This document shows, piece by piece, positions 1 to 8,288 of a stretch of 64,000 bases of DNA. This DNA comes from Paenibacillus_AM sp052180255 (lineage in GTDB: Bacteria; Bacillota; Bacilli; Paenibacillales; NBRC-103111). The position numbers and the translations under genes are program-made. Within the stretch, counting starts at the first letter, position 1, and every line of letters starts with the position of its first letter. The notes below the pieces were generated by a model. The model saw only the letters and a list, made by a program, of their open reading frames with translations, was not told where the DNA came from and did not search any database. Location: contig NZ_CP197466.1 in the NCBI RefSeq assembly GCF_052180255.1, forward strand, positions 124,001 to 188,000. The letters are read 5' to 3'.

Positions 1-14
1 GAAGAGGGGATTGT

Positions 15-434
15 ATGGAAAGACTGAAAGAAATGCTGCAAGAAGTTCTTCAAGATGCATTGAAGCCGATCAAAGAAGACATAAGTTCGATGAAAGAAGA
101 TATCAAGTCGATTAAAGCAGAGCAGCAATCGATGAAAGAGGATATCAAATGGATCAAAGAAGAGCAAAAATCGATGAAGGAAGATATCCAATCGATCAAA
201 GAAGAGCAGCAATCGATGAAAGAAGATATCACATCGATAAAAGAAGAGCAACAATCGATGAAAGAAGATATCAGATCGATCAAAGAAGTGCAACAACAAA
301 TCTTGCAAGTTGTGCTAGAAACGAATGAGATAGTAAAACGCATAGAGGTCGTACAGGAGCAACAGCACCGCATCATTGAATTACTTTCCTATCGTTCTCT
401 TGATCAAGAAGCTACTTTGAGACGAATTAAATAG
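15..434 (+). CDS. Coiled-coil protein with five 14-residue repeats
   Basis: A 139-residue, highly charged protein with no signal peptide or membrane segment. Residues 25-94 are five tandem 14-residue units of the type SMKEDIxSIKEEQQ, encoded by an exact 42-bp period at 87-296. Met and Ile fall at 4/3 spacing, so each unit is two heptads and the protein should form a long parallel coiled coil. A short non-repetitive tail follows (residues 95-139). The AGAGGGG ribosome site just before the ATG supports the start. I do not recognise a family with a known function; similar short repeat proteins occur in Paenibacillus and may vary in unit number by slippage. Function unknown. Confidence 0.75.
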   Translation: MERLKEMLQEVLQDALKPIKEDISSMKEDIKSIKAEQQSMKEDIKWIKEEQKSMKEDIQSIKEEQQSMKEDITSIKEEQQSMKEDIRSIKEVQQQILQVVLETNEIVKRIEVVQEQQHRIIELLSYRSLDQEATLRRIK

Positions 435-456
435 ATAATCAAGACATCATAATAAA

Positions 457-500
457 AGAAGCGTACATCCGATCCAATAGGATGTGCGCTTCTTCTTTGT
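457..500. terminator. Bidirectional intrinsic terminator
   Basis: Inverted repeat 457-470 / 480-493 (14 bp with one wobble pair, 9-base loop) has T-rich sequence on both sides. It sits between the end of the coiled-coil gene and the convergent stop of the SGNH gene at 515, so it probably serves both. Confidence 0.8.
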
Positions 501-514
501 TTAAATTAAGTTCT

Positions 515-1582
515 TCATTTCAACCACTTACTCGCCACAAGCTGACACAACCACTCTGCTCCTTTGGTGTTCAAATGATTCACATCACGGAAGTCTTGTT
601 CGGTCTGCAGCGCTTCGTTAGAGATGATTTCGAATTCAGCTCCATAACGGTTAGCGATCGTGCGAATGGTGTCGTGGAATTGTTGCTGTTGTAAGGCATA
701 GCCACTCTGCATGGCTTGTTCAAATCGATCTGTTCGTGGAATCCGCAGGATGGTCACAGTGACCCCCTGAGCGCGCAAGTCACGTATGAGTGACTCAAAT
801 GAATCGGTTAAGATCCCTTTTGTATCATAATTCTGCATCCAACGGTCAACATTATTTTTGGCTAATTCAGCGGAGAGGTCACCCTTTACAGTGTTCGGTG
901 CAATGCCGCCAGGGTGTAATGAAATTTCAAACGATAGCTTCTTCTTTGGATCTAACGCCTGGTCGACGATGCCTGCCCATATTGTACGTAGATCGAACGA
1001 TTTCAGAACGTAACCGACTAGCAAGTCCCCGTAGTTATCTTTATTCATGACTCTAAGCCGATCTTGCAAGCCCGCATAATAGCGGAACATCGGCTGTTGC
1101 TCGGCTTTAGGCTCGGCATTGTTGATCTGATGTTCATTCACGACAACGATCGCGCGGCGCATGTTCGGCATCTGATCTTTATATTTCAAGTAGGTGTGGT
1201 AAATCTCAAAAGCTTTACCACCAGATAGACTAAAGTTGAACAATTGCTCGGGCTTCATGCCAGCGGCATTAGCCAGCATCTCAGGGCGCAGCCCGTCTAT
1301 ACTTTGCGAATCCCCGAATATGACAGTATCAATGGCGTTGTGATCAGCTGCTCGGAATGAATGATCCAGCTCGGCGAGCTGACTAATAAATTTCTTCTCG
1401 GGTACATAGAAGTTGAGATTACGGAACACGAACACTTCACTTAGAACGAGCAGGATAATGAATCCGATAAGACCCCATGCTAGCTTTTTCTTCGGATTAC
1501 GATGCTTGTCCCTACGAGATCTTACTAATGTTCCCTCTTCACCTTGGGGGCGGTTGTTAGAATTGGAAGTAGATGAATCCAT
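515..1582 (-). CDS. SGNH/AlgX-DltD-like acyltransferase partner, membrane anchored
   Basis: 355 residues. An N-terminal basic cytoplasmic segment is followed by one membrane helix (about residues 34-53) and an extracellular domain. GDSQS near residue 90 fits the SGNH block-I serine, and DVNHLN near the C-terminus fits the catalytic Asp-x-x-His. The start overlaps the end of the MBOAT gene by 26 bases, with a GGGGGAG ribosome site inside that gene, so the two are translationally coupled. By analogy with AlgI/AlgJ/AlgX and DltB/DltD, the pair moves acyl (probably acetyl) groups across the membrane onto a surface polymer. The acceptor cannot be told from the sequence. Confidence 0.8.
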   Translation of the reverse strand: MDSSTSNSNNRPQGEEGTLVRSRRDKHRNPKKKLAWGLIGFIILLVLSEVFVFRNLNFYVPEKKFISQLAELDHSFRAADHNAIDTVIFGDSQSIDGLRPEMLANAAGMKPEQLFNFSLSGGKAFEIYHTYLKYKDQMPNMRRAIVVVNEHQINNAEPKAEQQPMFRYYAGLQDRLRVMNKDNYGDLLVGYVLKSFDLRTIWAGIVDQALDPKKKLSFEISLHPGGIAPNTVKGDLSAELAKNNVDRWMQNYDTKGILTDSFESLIRDLRAQGVTVTILRIPRTDRFEQAMQSGYALQQQQFHDTIRTIANRYGAEFEIISNEALQTEQDFRDVNHLNTKGAEWLCQLVASKWLK

Positions 1583-2975
1583 ATTTCTCCCCCTTCATGT
1601 AGTAAATAAGGACCAGGGTGATACACAGGTAGCAGACACTGCGGATCGGGAACGGCACAGCATGCCAGAAGCGGCCTGCGGTCGATTCGTATTTGCGCAG
1701 CAAGTATTCCAAGATATGCAGGAGGAATAGTCCGCATATCCAGACGAAAGCAGGTGTCTGTACGACATGAAGCCAGCTGCTAGGATGGAGCATTTTACGT
1801 GTCATATCCAGGGCTAACGTCATGCTATGCGCCCGGAAGAAGACCCAAGTCCAGATTGTAATTTGGAAAAAGATAAAGACAGCAGCCACGTGATACACGC
1901 GGTTAGAACGCAAGTTCTGGATCCAATCGATACGATTGAGTTTTAGCGACAAACGGTGGATCACAAGTAATGCCCCCCAAATCGCGCCCCAGATGACGTA
2001 TGTCCACAACGCTCCGTGCCATAAGCCTGAGATGAGCATCGCCGCGAATAGGTTCACGTACGTACGAACAGCTCCCTTACGGTTACCACCGAGTCCAATA
2101 TAGATATAGTCTTTAATCCAGCGGGATAGTGTCATGTGCCAGCGATCCCAGAATTCCTTGGCGCTTGCGGACAAGTAAGGTGCATTGAAGTTTTTCATGA
2201 ACCGAAGTCCCAATATATAGCCTAGCCCAACAGCCATGTCGGTGTAGGCGGAGAAGTCGTAATAGATTTGGAAGGCAAAAGCTGTCGCGCCAATCCAAGC
2301 TTCTGTGCCTGTCATGGCGGTTCCTTTGACAAAAATCTCATCTGCGACAGTGGCAATGGTGTCCGCGATAACGACCTTCTTCACCATACCAATGAGGAAC
2401 ATGTAGACGCCGTATTGGATGTCAGACCAAGGGATTCTTTTGTTAGGTAAGTCATTTAGCTGCGGAATCAGCTCGTCCCCTCGCATAATCGGCCCTGCGA
2501 TTAAGTGCGGGAAGGTAGAGACGAAGATCCAGAACTTCACGAATGAACGTGTAGGCGTGGAATGCCCGCGACGTACATCGATTAAGTAAGATAGAAATTC
2601 GAACGTGTAGAACGAAATCCCAATCGGTACGACGATGCTCGACTGCGCCCATTGTGTGATGAGCAGATCGGTTCCTGCTAGTTTCTGAATGGTTGTAAGG
2701 GCGAACACACTGTATTTGAAGAAGATTAGATTTGCTAGGTTGAGTGCAATGGCGATCCAGAACGTCCACTTTAGTCCTGGGCGCTTCATTACATGAACGA
2801 TCACGAACGTGATCAGACACATCGCAACGAATAGGAGTAGAATGCCGATACCGGAAAACCCATAAAACACGGCGTTGGCGATGGCTAGCAGAATCAGCCT
2901 ATTTTTGCGGAAAGTGAAGTACGGTATAAGTAAAAGGATGAAAAACACCAGGAAATTTGGCGAATGGAATAGCAT
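1557..2975 (-). CDS. MBOAT-family membrane-bound O-acyltransferase (AlgI/DltB type)
   Basis: 472 residues with many hydrophobic helices along the whole length. The family signatures are present: an EFWDRWHMTLSRW segment around residues 274-286, and GLWHG with the catalytic histidine at 320. MBOAT proteins of this class pass an acyl group through the membrane to an extracytoplasmic partner, here encoded immediately downstream by the SGNH gene. A GAGAGGTGAG ribosome site precedes the ATG. The two genes form a self-contained wall or exopolysaccharide O-acetylation cassette. No polysaccharide synthesis genes are adjacent, so the substrate may be made elsewhere. Confidence 0.88.
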   Translation of the reverse strand: MLFHSPNFLVFFILLLIPYFTFRKNRLILLAIANAVFYGFSGIGILLLFVAMCLITFVIVHVMKRPGLKWTFWIAIALNLANLIFFKYSVFALTTIQKLAGTDLLITQWAQSSIVVPIGISFYTFEFLSYLIDVRRGHSTPTRSFVKFWIFVSTFPHLIAGPIMRGDELIPQLNDLPNKRIPWSDIQYGVYMFLIGMVKKVVIADTIATVADEIFVKGTAMTGTEAWIGATAFAFQIYYDFSAYTDMAVGLGYILGLRFMKNFNAPYLSASAKEFWDRWHMTLSRWIKDYIYIGLGGNRKGAVRTYVNLFAAMLISGLWHGALWTYVIWGAIWGALLVIHRLSLKLNRIDWIQNLRSNRVYHVAAVFIFFQITIWTWVFFRAHSMTLALDMTRKMLHPSSWLHVVQTPAFVWICGLFLLHILEYLLRKYESTAGRFWHAVPFPIRSVCYLCITLVLIYYMKGEKYGFIYFQF

Positions 2976-3145
2976 GGACTCACCTCTCGGTTTGTATTAT
3001 ATCATTGGGATTTTGGGGTGTAAAACGCCTCGTTCCAATTTTGCTAATAATTTCCTTGTCCCAAAACCGTAACCTTTTGGTATATTTAGGAGTCTATTAA
3101 TTTACGTACATAAAAGACGAAAAGAGAATGGAGTGGATAAGCAGC

Positions 3146-5758
3146 ATGAAAATACGCAAGCGCGTGTTAAGCGGAGCTTTAGCCGTTGCAATGATTTGTC
3201 AGACGTGGGTCGGTATCCCACAAGCTAAAGCAGATTCAGTAGATTTAATTTATAGCCAGATGATTACAGCTGGCGCAGTAATGAAAGATTACAGTTGGAC
3301 ATCGACAAGAAGCAACAAGAAGGTCACGACTAAAGCAAATGTAATCGAAGTGGATTTAACGAATCCGAATGTGAAGCTCGACACCATGACAGGTAAAGGT
3401 GGGAATTTTACAAAGAAACAAACGGTGCTTGGTATGGCGAAGGAGTCCGGAGCCGTTGCGGGTGTGAATGGTGACTTCTTTAACACACAAGCTGAAGGTG
3501 TGCCAATCGGCCCGCAAATTACAGATGGGAAGTTGATGGCGTCAACTCCGGATAATATGACAGGTTTGTACGCTTTTGCAGTGACGAAGAACAATGAGCC
3601 GATGGTTGACCTTTTTGCGTTCAAAGGCTCGATTACAGCGAAGGATGGCTCTACGCATAAGCTCGATGGTGTGAACAAGACGTATTACTGGTACGACGAT
3701 GGCACACACAGTCATATTGACGGCATGTTCTTGTACACGGATGCTTGGGCACAGGAAGACCGCTCCAATGATGGCAAGTCGGTTCCAACAGAAATTTTAG
3801 TTCGTAACGGTGTGATTGTAGATATGGCGATTGATACCGTGCTTAAAGTGGTTGCACCGAAAGATGGCTACATTATCCGTGCAGGTGGTAAAGCAGGGGA
3901 ATATGCAAAGGCTCATTTGAAAATTGGTGATCCGTTAAAAGTCGACTACCAGCTCACGTCCCAAAGTGGCGATAAGGTGTATGACAAGGATTATTTTAAA
4001 ACGATGATTGGTGGACACTCGATTCTACTAGACGAAGGCAAGCCAACTGCATTCTCGCGTGATGTGTCTGATCTCAATGGCTATCGCGCACGTACAGCGC
4101 TTGGATATTCCAAAGATAAGAAGACAGCTTATATCATCACAGTAGATAAGAACTCGAATAGTGACGGCATGTCATTCAAGGAATTGCAATCATTCATGTC
4201 TAGTATTGGCGTTTGGAAGGCAGTGAACCTTGATGGTGGGGGTTCGACGCAGATGGTGTCTCGTGAACTTGGGGATAAAGAACCAACTCTTAAGAATAAT
4301 CCTGAAGGCGGCGGCTACCAAAGACCTGTCGTGAATGGGATTGGTGTATTCTCACTTGCGCCAAAAGGCACCCTTGCAGCATTGTTCCTCAAAGGACCAA
4401 GCGAAGTATTCCTAGGTGAGCGTGTTACATTCACAATGGAAGGCTATGACCAGTACTACAATCCAATGACAGTAGATGAGTCTGTGAGCCAGAAGTGGTC
4501 AGCAACAGGAAATATCGGATCGTTCTCAGGGTCGACTTTTATTCCAACAAAAGTAGGCAAGACGACGATTACGGCAGAAGTAGGTAACGGTAAGCAGTCC
4601 AAGGAAATTCGTGTGATCGGCAAGGAAGATCTTGCGTCATTGAATATAACGTCTTCGAACCAAGTGTTGAAAGAAGGCGAGACATATAAGTTCACCGTAA
4701 CCGCTACAGATAAGAAAGGCCGTAAGAAGACACTTGATCCACAAGGCTTGCAATGGGAAGTGAAAGGCAATAAAGGCGAGATTAAAGACGGTCAGCTTAA
4801 ATTAAGCAGCTTAGACGGAGCGAAGACGGTACAAGTCATTGCATCCTATGACGGCATGTCGGCGATGTACACGCTATCCTCTGGATACGAGAAAATATGG
4901 TATGACATGGACAACACAGCTGTACTTACCAATGGCAGCACGTACCCGGCTGAAGTTGAGGGCAGTGTAACGACCAACAAGGACAGCAAGGGGAATAAGA
5001 GCCTAGAAATCAATTATGATTTCTCCAAAGGAACAGGCAATAAAGCAGTTTATGCAGACTTCAACAATAAGAATGGCGCACCGATTGAAGGCAGCCCACA
5101 AGCGATTAAACTTAAAGTATTTGGTGATAACTCACGTAACTGGGTTCGCGCTGAGGTCGTTGATGGTGACGGAGACTTAAACCGAATTGATATTTCCAAA
5201 AATGTAAATTGGACAGGTTGGAAGGAAATTGAGGTTAATCTAGCCGAATACAACCTAACGTATCCTTTTACAATTAAAAATGTGTATGTAGCCACACCTG
5301 CGGAAAGTCCCGATGAGCGTGAGCTAAAAGGTCAGATGCTGATCGATGATATTGCATTTGTCTACAAAGGTGGAGTAGCTGTACCGCCGAAGAAGAAAGT
5401 GAAATTGACATTAGATCAGAAGACAGTTTACCTAGACGGTAAAGCCATTACACTGGACCAAGCACCTGTTGAAGTAGAGCAACGTACATTAGTACCTATT
5501 CGTTTCATTATGGAATCGTTCGGCGGAGAAGTGAAATGGGATCCGAATGACTGGAGAGCTTCGATTCTGTATGGCGACAAGCTCGTACAGCTTTGGAATG
5601 GGAACAAGGATATTTCATTCACTGGTAAAAAAGTGGCAACTGACGTGAGTCCGCAAATTATTAATGGTCGCATGATGGTACCTCTTCGAGCTGTTTCGGA
5701 ATACCTCAACTGGAAAGTAGGCTGGGACCCGAAAACGCGCACGATCACATTAGAGTAA
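3146..5758 (+). CDS. Secreted phosphodiester glycosidase (NAGPA-like) with Ig-like and copper-amine-oxidase-N domains
   Basis: About 870 residues. I prefer the ATG at 3146 to the upstream one at 3128 because the protein then starts directly with a signal peptide (MKIRKR, hydrophobic core, cleavage near QAKA-DS). Residues about 70-410 form an NAGPA/phosphodiester glycosidase domain with GVNGDFFN, RARTALGYSK and the NLDGGGSTQM motif. Two bacterial Ig-like segments follow (about 415-590), then a beta-rich carbohydrate-binding-like region. The C-terminal 110 residues are a copper-amine-oxidase-N-type domain (RTLVPIRFIMESFGGEVKWDP), common in Paenibacillus exported proteins. It probably removes a sugar-phosphodiester group from a wall or surface glycan; the substrate is unknown. 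Confidence 0.85.
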   Translation: MKIRKRVLSGALAVAMICQTWVGIPQAKADSVDLIYSQMITAGAVMKDYSWTSTRSNKKVTTKANVIEVDLTNPNVKLDTMTGKGGNFTKKQTVLGMAKESGAVAGVNGDFFNTQAEGVPIGPQITDGKLMASTPDNMTGLYAFAVTKNNEPMVDLFAFKGSITAKDGSTHKLDGVNKTYYWYDDGTHSHIDGMFLYTDAWAQEDRSNDGKSVPTEILVRNGVIVDMAIDTVLKVVAPKDGYIIRAGGKAGEYAKAHLKIGDPLKVDYQLTSQSGDKVYDKDYFKTMIGGHSILLDEGKPTAFSRDVSDLNGYRARTALGYSKDKKTAYIITVDKNSNSDGMSFKELQSFMSSIGVWKAVNLDGGGSTQMVSRELGDKEPTLKNNPEGGGYQRPVVNGIGVFSLAPKGTLAALFLKGPSEVFLGERVTFTMEGYDQYYNPMTVDESVSQKWSATGNIGSFSGSTFIPTKVGKTTITAEVGNGKQSKEIRVIGKEDLASLNITSSNQVLKEGETYKFTVTATDKKGRKKTLDPQGLQWEVKGNKGEIKDGQLKLSSLDGAKTVQVIASYDGMSAMYTLSSGYEKIWYDMDNTAVLTNGSTYPAEVEGSVTTNKDSKGNKSLEINYDFSKGTGNKAVYADFNNKNGAPIEGSPQAIKLKVFGDNSRNWVRAEVVDGDGDLNRIDISKNVNWTGWKEIEVNLAEYNLTYPFTIKNVYVATPAESPDERELKGQMLIDDIAFVYKGGVAVPPKKKVKLTLDQKTVYLDGKAITLDQAPVEVEQRTLVPIRFIMESFGGEVKWDPNDWRASILYGDKLVQLWNGNKDISFTGKKVATDVSPQIINGRMMVPLRAVSEYLNWKVGWDPKTRTITLE

Positions 5759-5848
5759 ATAAATAGTACTTTTTGGGCAGTCTCAACAATAAGGAAATAT
5801 GTTACTATAGACAAATGAGAGATTTATAGTGAAGGAGACTGCCTGGCC

Positions 5849-7015
5849 TTGCAAGCGGATGCGATCGACCAAGTCATCAAGAGTGCTATCGAAGTGATGG
5901 AGACTAGTAAATATCAAATTTTTGATATATCAGAGCATGCGCGTGATGAGCGTTCTGAACTGATGAAAGAGCAGGAAGAAGTGAAAGCAGAGGCGATCAA
6001 GACCATTGATCAAGTCGATAAGCTGGAACTGGACCTTCGGCGGTCGCGCATACGACTGTCGGAGGTTTCCCGTGATTTCAGACGTTTTCATGAAGTAGAC
6101 ATTAAGGCAGCTTACGATAATGCGAATTTGATGCAGCTTCAGCTTACTTTAATGCGCGAGAAGGAAAATCATCTTAGAACAAGACGTGATGAGTTACAAA
6201 TCAGGATCAAAAGCTCCGATAAGCTCGTGCAGCGAGCAGAGAGAATCGTTTTTCAAATGGACATTGTGCTTGGGTATCTTTCAGGTGATTTAAGTGAAGT
6301 TTCACAAATCTTAGAGACGGCGAAGAACCGGCAGATGCTGGGACTGAAGATTATTCTGGCTCAAGAAGAAGAACGGCGCCGAATTGCTCGAGAGATCCAT
6401 GATGGAATGGCCCAGACCCTGGCGAATCTTGTGCTGCGCAGTGAAATTGCAGAACGGCTCCTTGTGAAGCAAGAGTATGATGTCGTCAAAGAAGAGCTTC
6501 AAATACTGAAGAGTCAAGTGCGTGGCGGATTAGAAGAAGTCCGTAAAATGATCTTTAATCTCCGGCCGATGGCGCTGGACGATTTAGGTCTAGTACCGGC
6601 TGTGCGTAAGTACGCACAGGATTTTGAAGAGCGTACACGTATCCTGACGAAGCTTGAAGTGAAAGGCAAGGAAATGAGGCTGCCTTCTGGAATGGAAGCA
6701 GCGATTTTTAGATTGATCCAGGAAGCATTCAGTAACGTGTTTAAGCATGCGAAGGCAACGTTTGTTGAAGTGGAGCTTACGTTCGGACTAGACTTCATTA
6801 CGGTTAAGTTCACGGATAACGGAATTGGCTTCAATGTTGGAAAGACCGAGCAAATCATTGCAAAGGGTGCTAATTTCGGAATTCTCGGAATGAGAGAACG
6901 GCTGGATCTGTTAGAAGGTAAGATGGAGATCGTGTCCGAAATTAACATGGGAACGAAGATCAACATGGAAATTCCGATTCGACCGCAGAACAAGGAGGAG
7001 AACACCGATGGATAA
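5849..7015 (+). CDS. degS: DegS, cytoplasmic sensor histidine kinase
   Basis: 388 residues from a TTG start with AAGGAGA ten bases upstream. The N-terminal half (to about residue 165) is a long helical sensor region without membrane segments. It is followed by a HisKA_3 H-box, RRRIAREIHDGMAQT, with phospho-acceptor His184, and an HATPase domain (N-box around EAFSNVFKHA, G-box DNGIGF, then GILGMRERL). B. subtilis DegS has the same cytoplasmic layout. It overlaps degU by 8 bases. The pair controls exoenzymes, motility and competence in relatives, which fits the competence and flagellar genes downstream. Confidence 0.95.
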   Translation: MQADAIDQVIKSAIEVMETSKYQIFDISEHARDERSELMKEQEEVKAEAIKTIDQVDKLELDLRRSRIRLSEVSRDFRRFHEVDIKAAYDNANLMQLQLTLMREKENHLRTRRDELQIRIKSSDKLVQRAERIVFQMDIVLGYLSGDLSEVSQILETAKNRQMLGLKIILAQEEERRRIAREIHDGMAQTLANLVLRSEIAERLLVKQEYDVVKEELQILKSQVRGGLEEVRKMIFNLRPMALDDLGLVPAVRKYAQDFEERTRILTKLEVKGKEMRLPSGMEAAIFRLIQEAFSNVFKHAKATFVEVELTFGLDFITVKFTDNGIGFNVGKTEQIIAKGANFGILGMRERLDLLEGKMEIVSEINMGTKINMEIPIRPQNKEENTDG

Positions 7016-7739
7016 TGCAAGCAACGTGAAGAATAAGGTGAAGCTCATTCTGGCCGATGATCATCAACTGTTCCGTGAAGGTTTGAAGCGTATTATTAAC
7101 ATGGAAGACGATATGGAAGTGATTGGAGAAGCGGGTGATGGGATTCAAGCGCTTGAATTGTGCAACATCCTTCAAAATGACGTTCATGTAGTCCTAATGG
7201 ATATTAATATGCCGGAAGAGAACGGCGTTGTTGCAACTGAGAAACTGAAGGTTATTTTTCCGAATATCAAAGTGATCATTCTATCGATTCATGACGACGA
7301 AAGTTACGTATTCGAGACGTTGCGTAAAGGCGCATCTGGATATTTACTGAAAGATATGGAAGCGGAGTCATTAATTAATGCGATTCGTTCCGTCGTAGCA
7401 GGACATGCCTATATTCATCCGAAGGTTACAGGCAAGTTGATCAATCAATTGCGTCGGATGACTTACCTCGATGATATTGGAGTCGTAGGACCAGGGGAAG
7501 CTGTTCGTGAGAATGGTATAAAGTATGTACATGCTCCAAGTTCGCCACTAACGAAGCGTGAATCTGAAGTGCTGCGTTTGATGTCTGAAGGCAAGAGCAA
7601 CAAGTTAATAGGAGAATTCCTCTACATAAGTGAAAAGACAGTGAAGAATCATGTAAGTTCAATTTTACAAAAAATGGAAGTTGATGACCGTACGCAGGCC
7701 GTTATTATCGCGATCAAGTATGGCTGGGTGACCTTGTAA
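7008..7739 (+). CDS. degU: DegU, NarL/LuxR-family response regulator
   Basis: 243 residues. The receiver domain carries the acidic pair DD (17-18), phospho-acceptor Asp65 in VVLMDINMPE, and a C-terminal LuxR-type helix-turn-helix (LTKRESEVLRLMSEGKSNK... EKTVKNHVSSILQKM). The start ATG overlaps the degS end and has its own AAGGAGGAG ribosome site inside degS, so the two are made together. In Bacillus, low DegU phosphorylation favours competence and motility and high phosphorylation favours exoenzymes. Its position directly upstream of comFA and the flagellar genes is the same as in B. subtilis. Confidence 0.95.
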   Translation: MDNASNVKNKVKLILADDHQLFREGLKRIINMEDDMEVIGEAGDGIQALELCNILQNDVHVVLMDINMPEENGVVATEKLKVIFPNIKVIILSIHDDESYVFETLRKGASGYLLKDMEAESLINAIRSVVAGHAYIHPKVTGKLINQLRRMTYLDDIGVVGPGEAVRENGIKYVHAPSSPLTKRESEVLRLMSEGKSNKLIGEFLYISEKTVKNHVSSILQKMEVDDRTQAVIIAIKYGWVTL

Positions 7740-7825
7740 ACGCTAGACAACTTCATCGACTAAAGGGAGTGCACGGAACCTCTCACTTCTTGGCGGCATA
7801 TATTGCTCCAAAGGAGGGAGGCACC

Positions 7826-8194
7826 ATGTGGATCGGCTTAGGCTTGATTGTAGGAAGCTACGGCTTATGTGTCGCTCTGATACATCTTTATTATGCAATG
7901 AGTAAATGGCAAACGACTCCGCCGCAGCGGGTGATAGTCGTAACTAGCAACAATCAACAGCAAGTAGAATGGGTTCTTCGCTCATTGTTCTTCTCCTCGT
8001 GGCTGCGAGGACGTACGATCTCGGCAACTATCATCGATACTTGCTCGACCGACGATACCTTGAAGATCATTGAGCGATTAGCCTATCAATATTCGTTAGA
8101 GGTACACCGTCACACATCCCCTACACCTCTAGATGAAATTATCCGCAACTACCCCCATGATCTAGCCATCGTCTGCCCGAGAGGCGCAGTTTGA
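7826..8194 (+). CDS. Small membrane-anchored protein of the degU-comF interval, glycosyltransferase-2-like fold
   Basis: 122 residues when started at the ATG at 7826, which sits six bases behind a near-perfect AAGGAGGGAG; the open frame continues upstream to 7769 but without a ribosome site. One N-terminal membrane helix (residues 3-25) is followed by a soluble part whose IVVTSNNQQQVEWVLRSL and ATIIDTCSTDDTLKIIERLA segments recall the first two strands of family-2 glycosyltransferases. It is too short to hold a full catalytic domain. It occupies the slot of B. subtilis yviA/degV but does not resemble DegV. Function unknown. Confidence 0.7.
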   Translation: MWIGLGLIVGSYGLCVALIHLYYAMSKWQTTPPQRVIVVTSNNQQQVEWVLRSLFFSSWLRGRTISATIIDTCSTDDTLKIIERLAYQYSLEVHRHTSPTPLDEIIRNYPHDLAIVCPRGAV

Positions 8195-8288
8195 TGGGCA
8201 GAAAGTGAAACCGTAACCCATACCCTTTTATCTCCATTTATCACATTCAACTTTCAATAATCAAAATACTTCACAGGTAAGGTGATCT

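Noticed and set aside
50..376. Minus-strand repeat protein opposite the coiled-coil gene
   Set aside because: Antisense shadow of the 42-bp repeats; Cys/Ser/Ile-rich translation without ribosome site.
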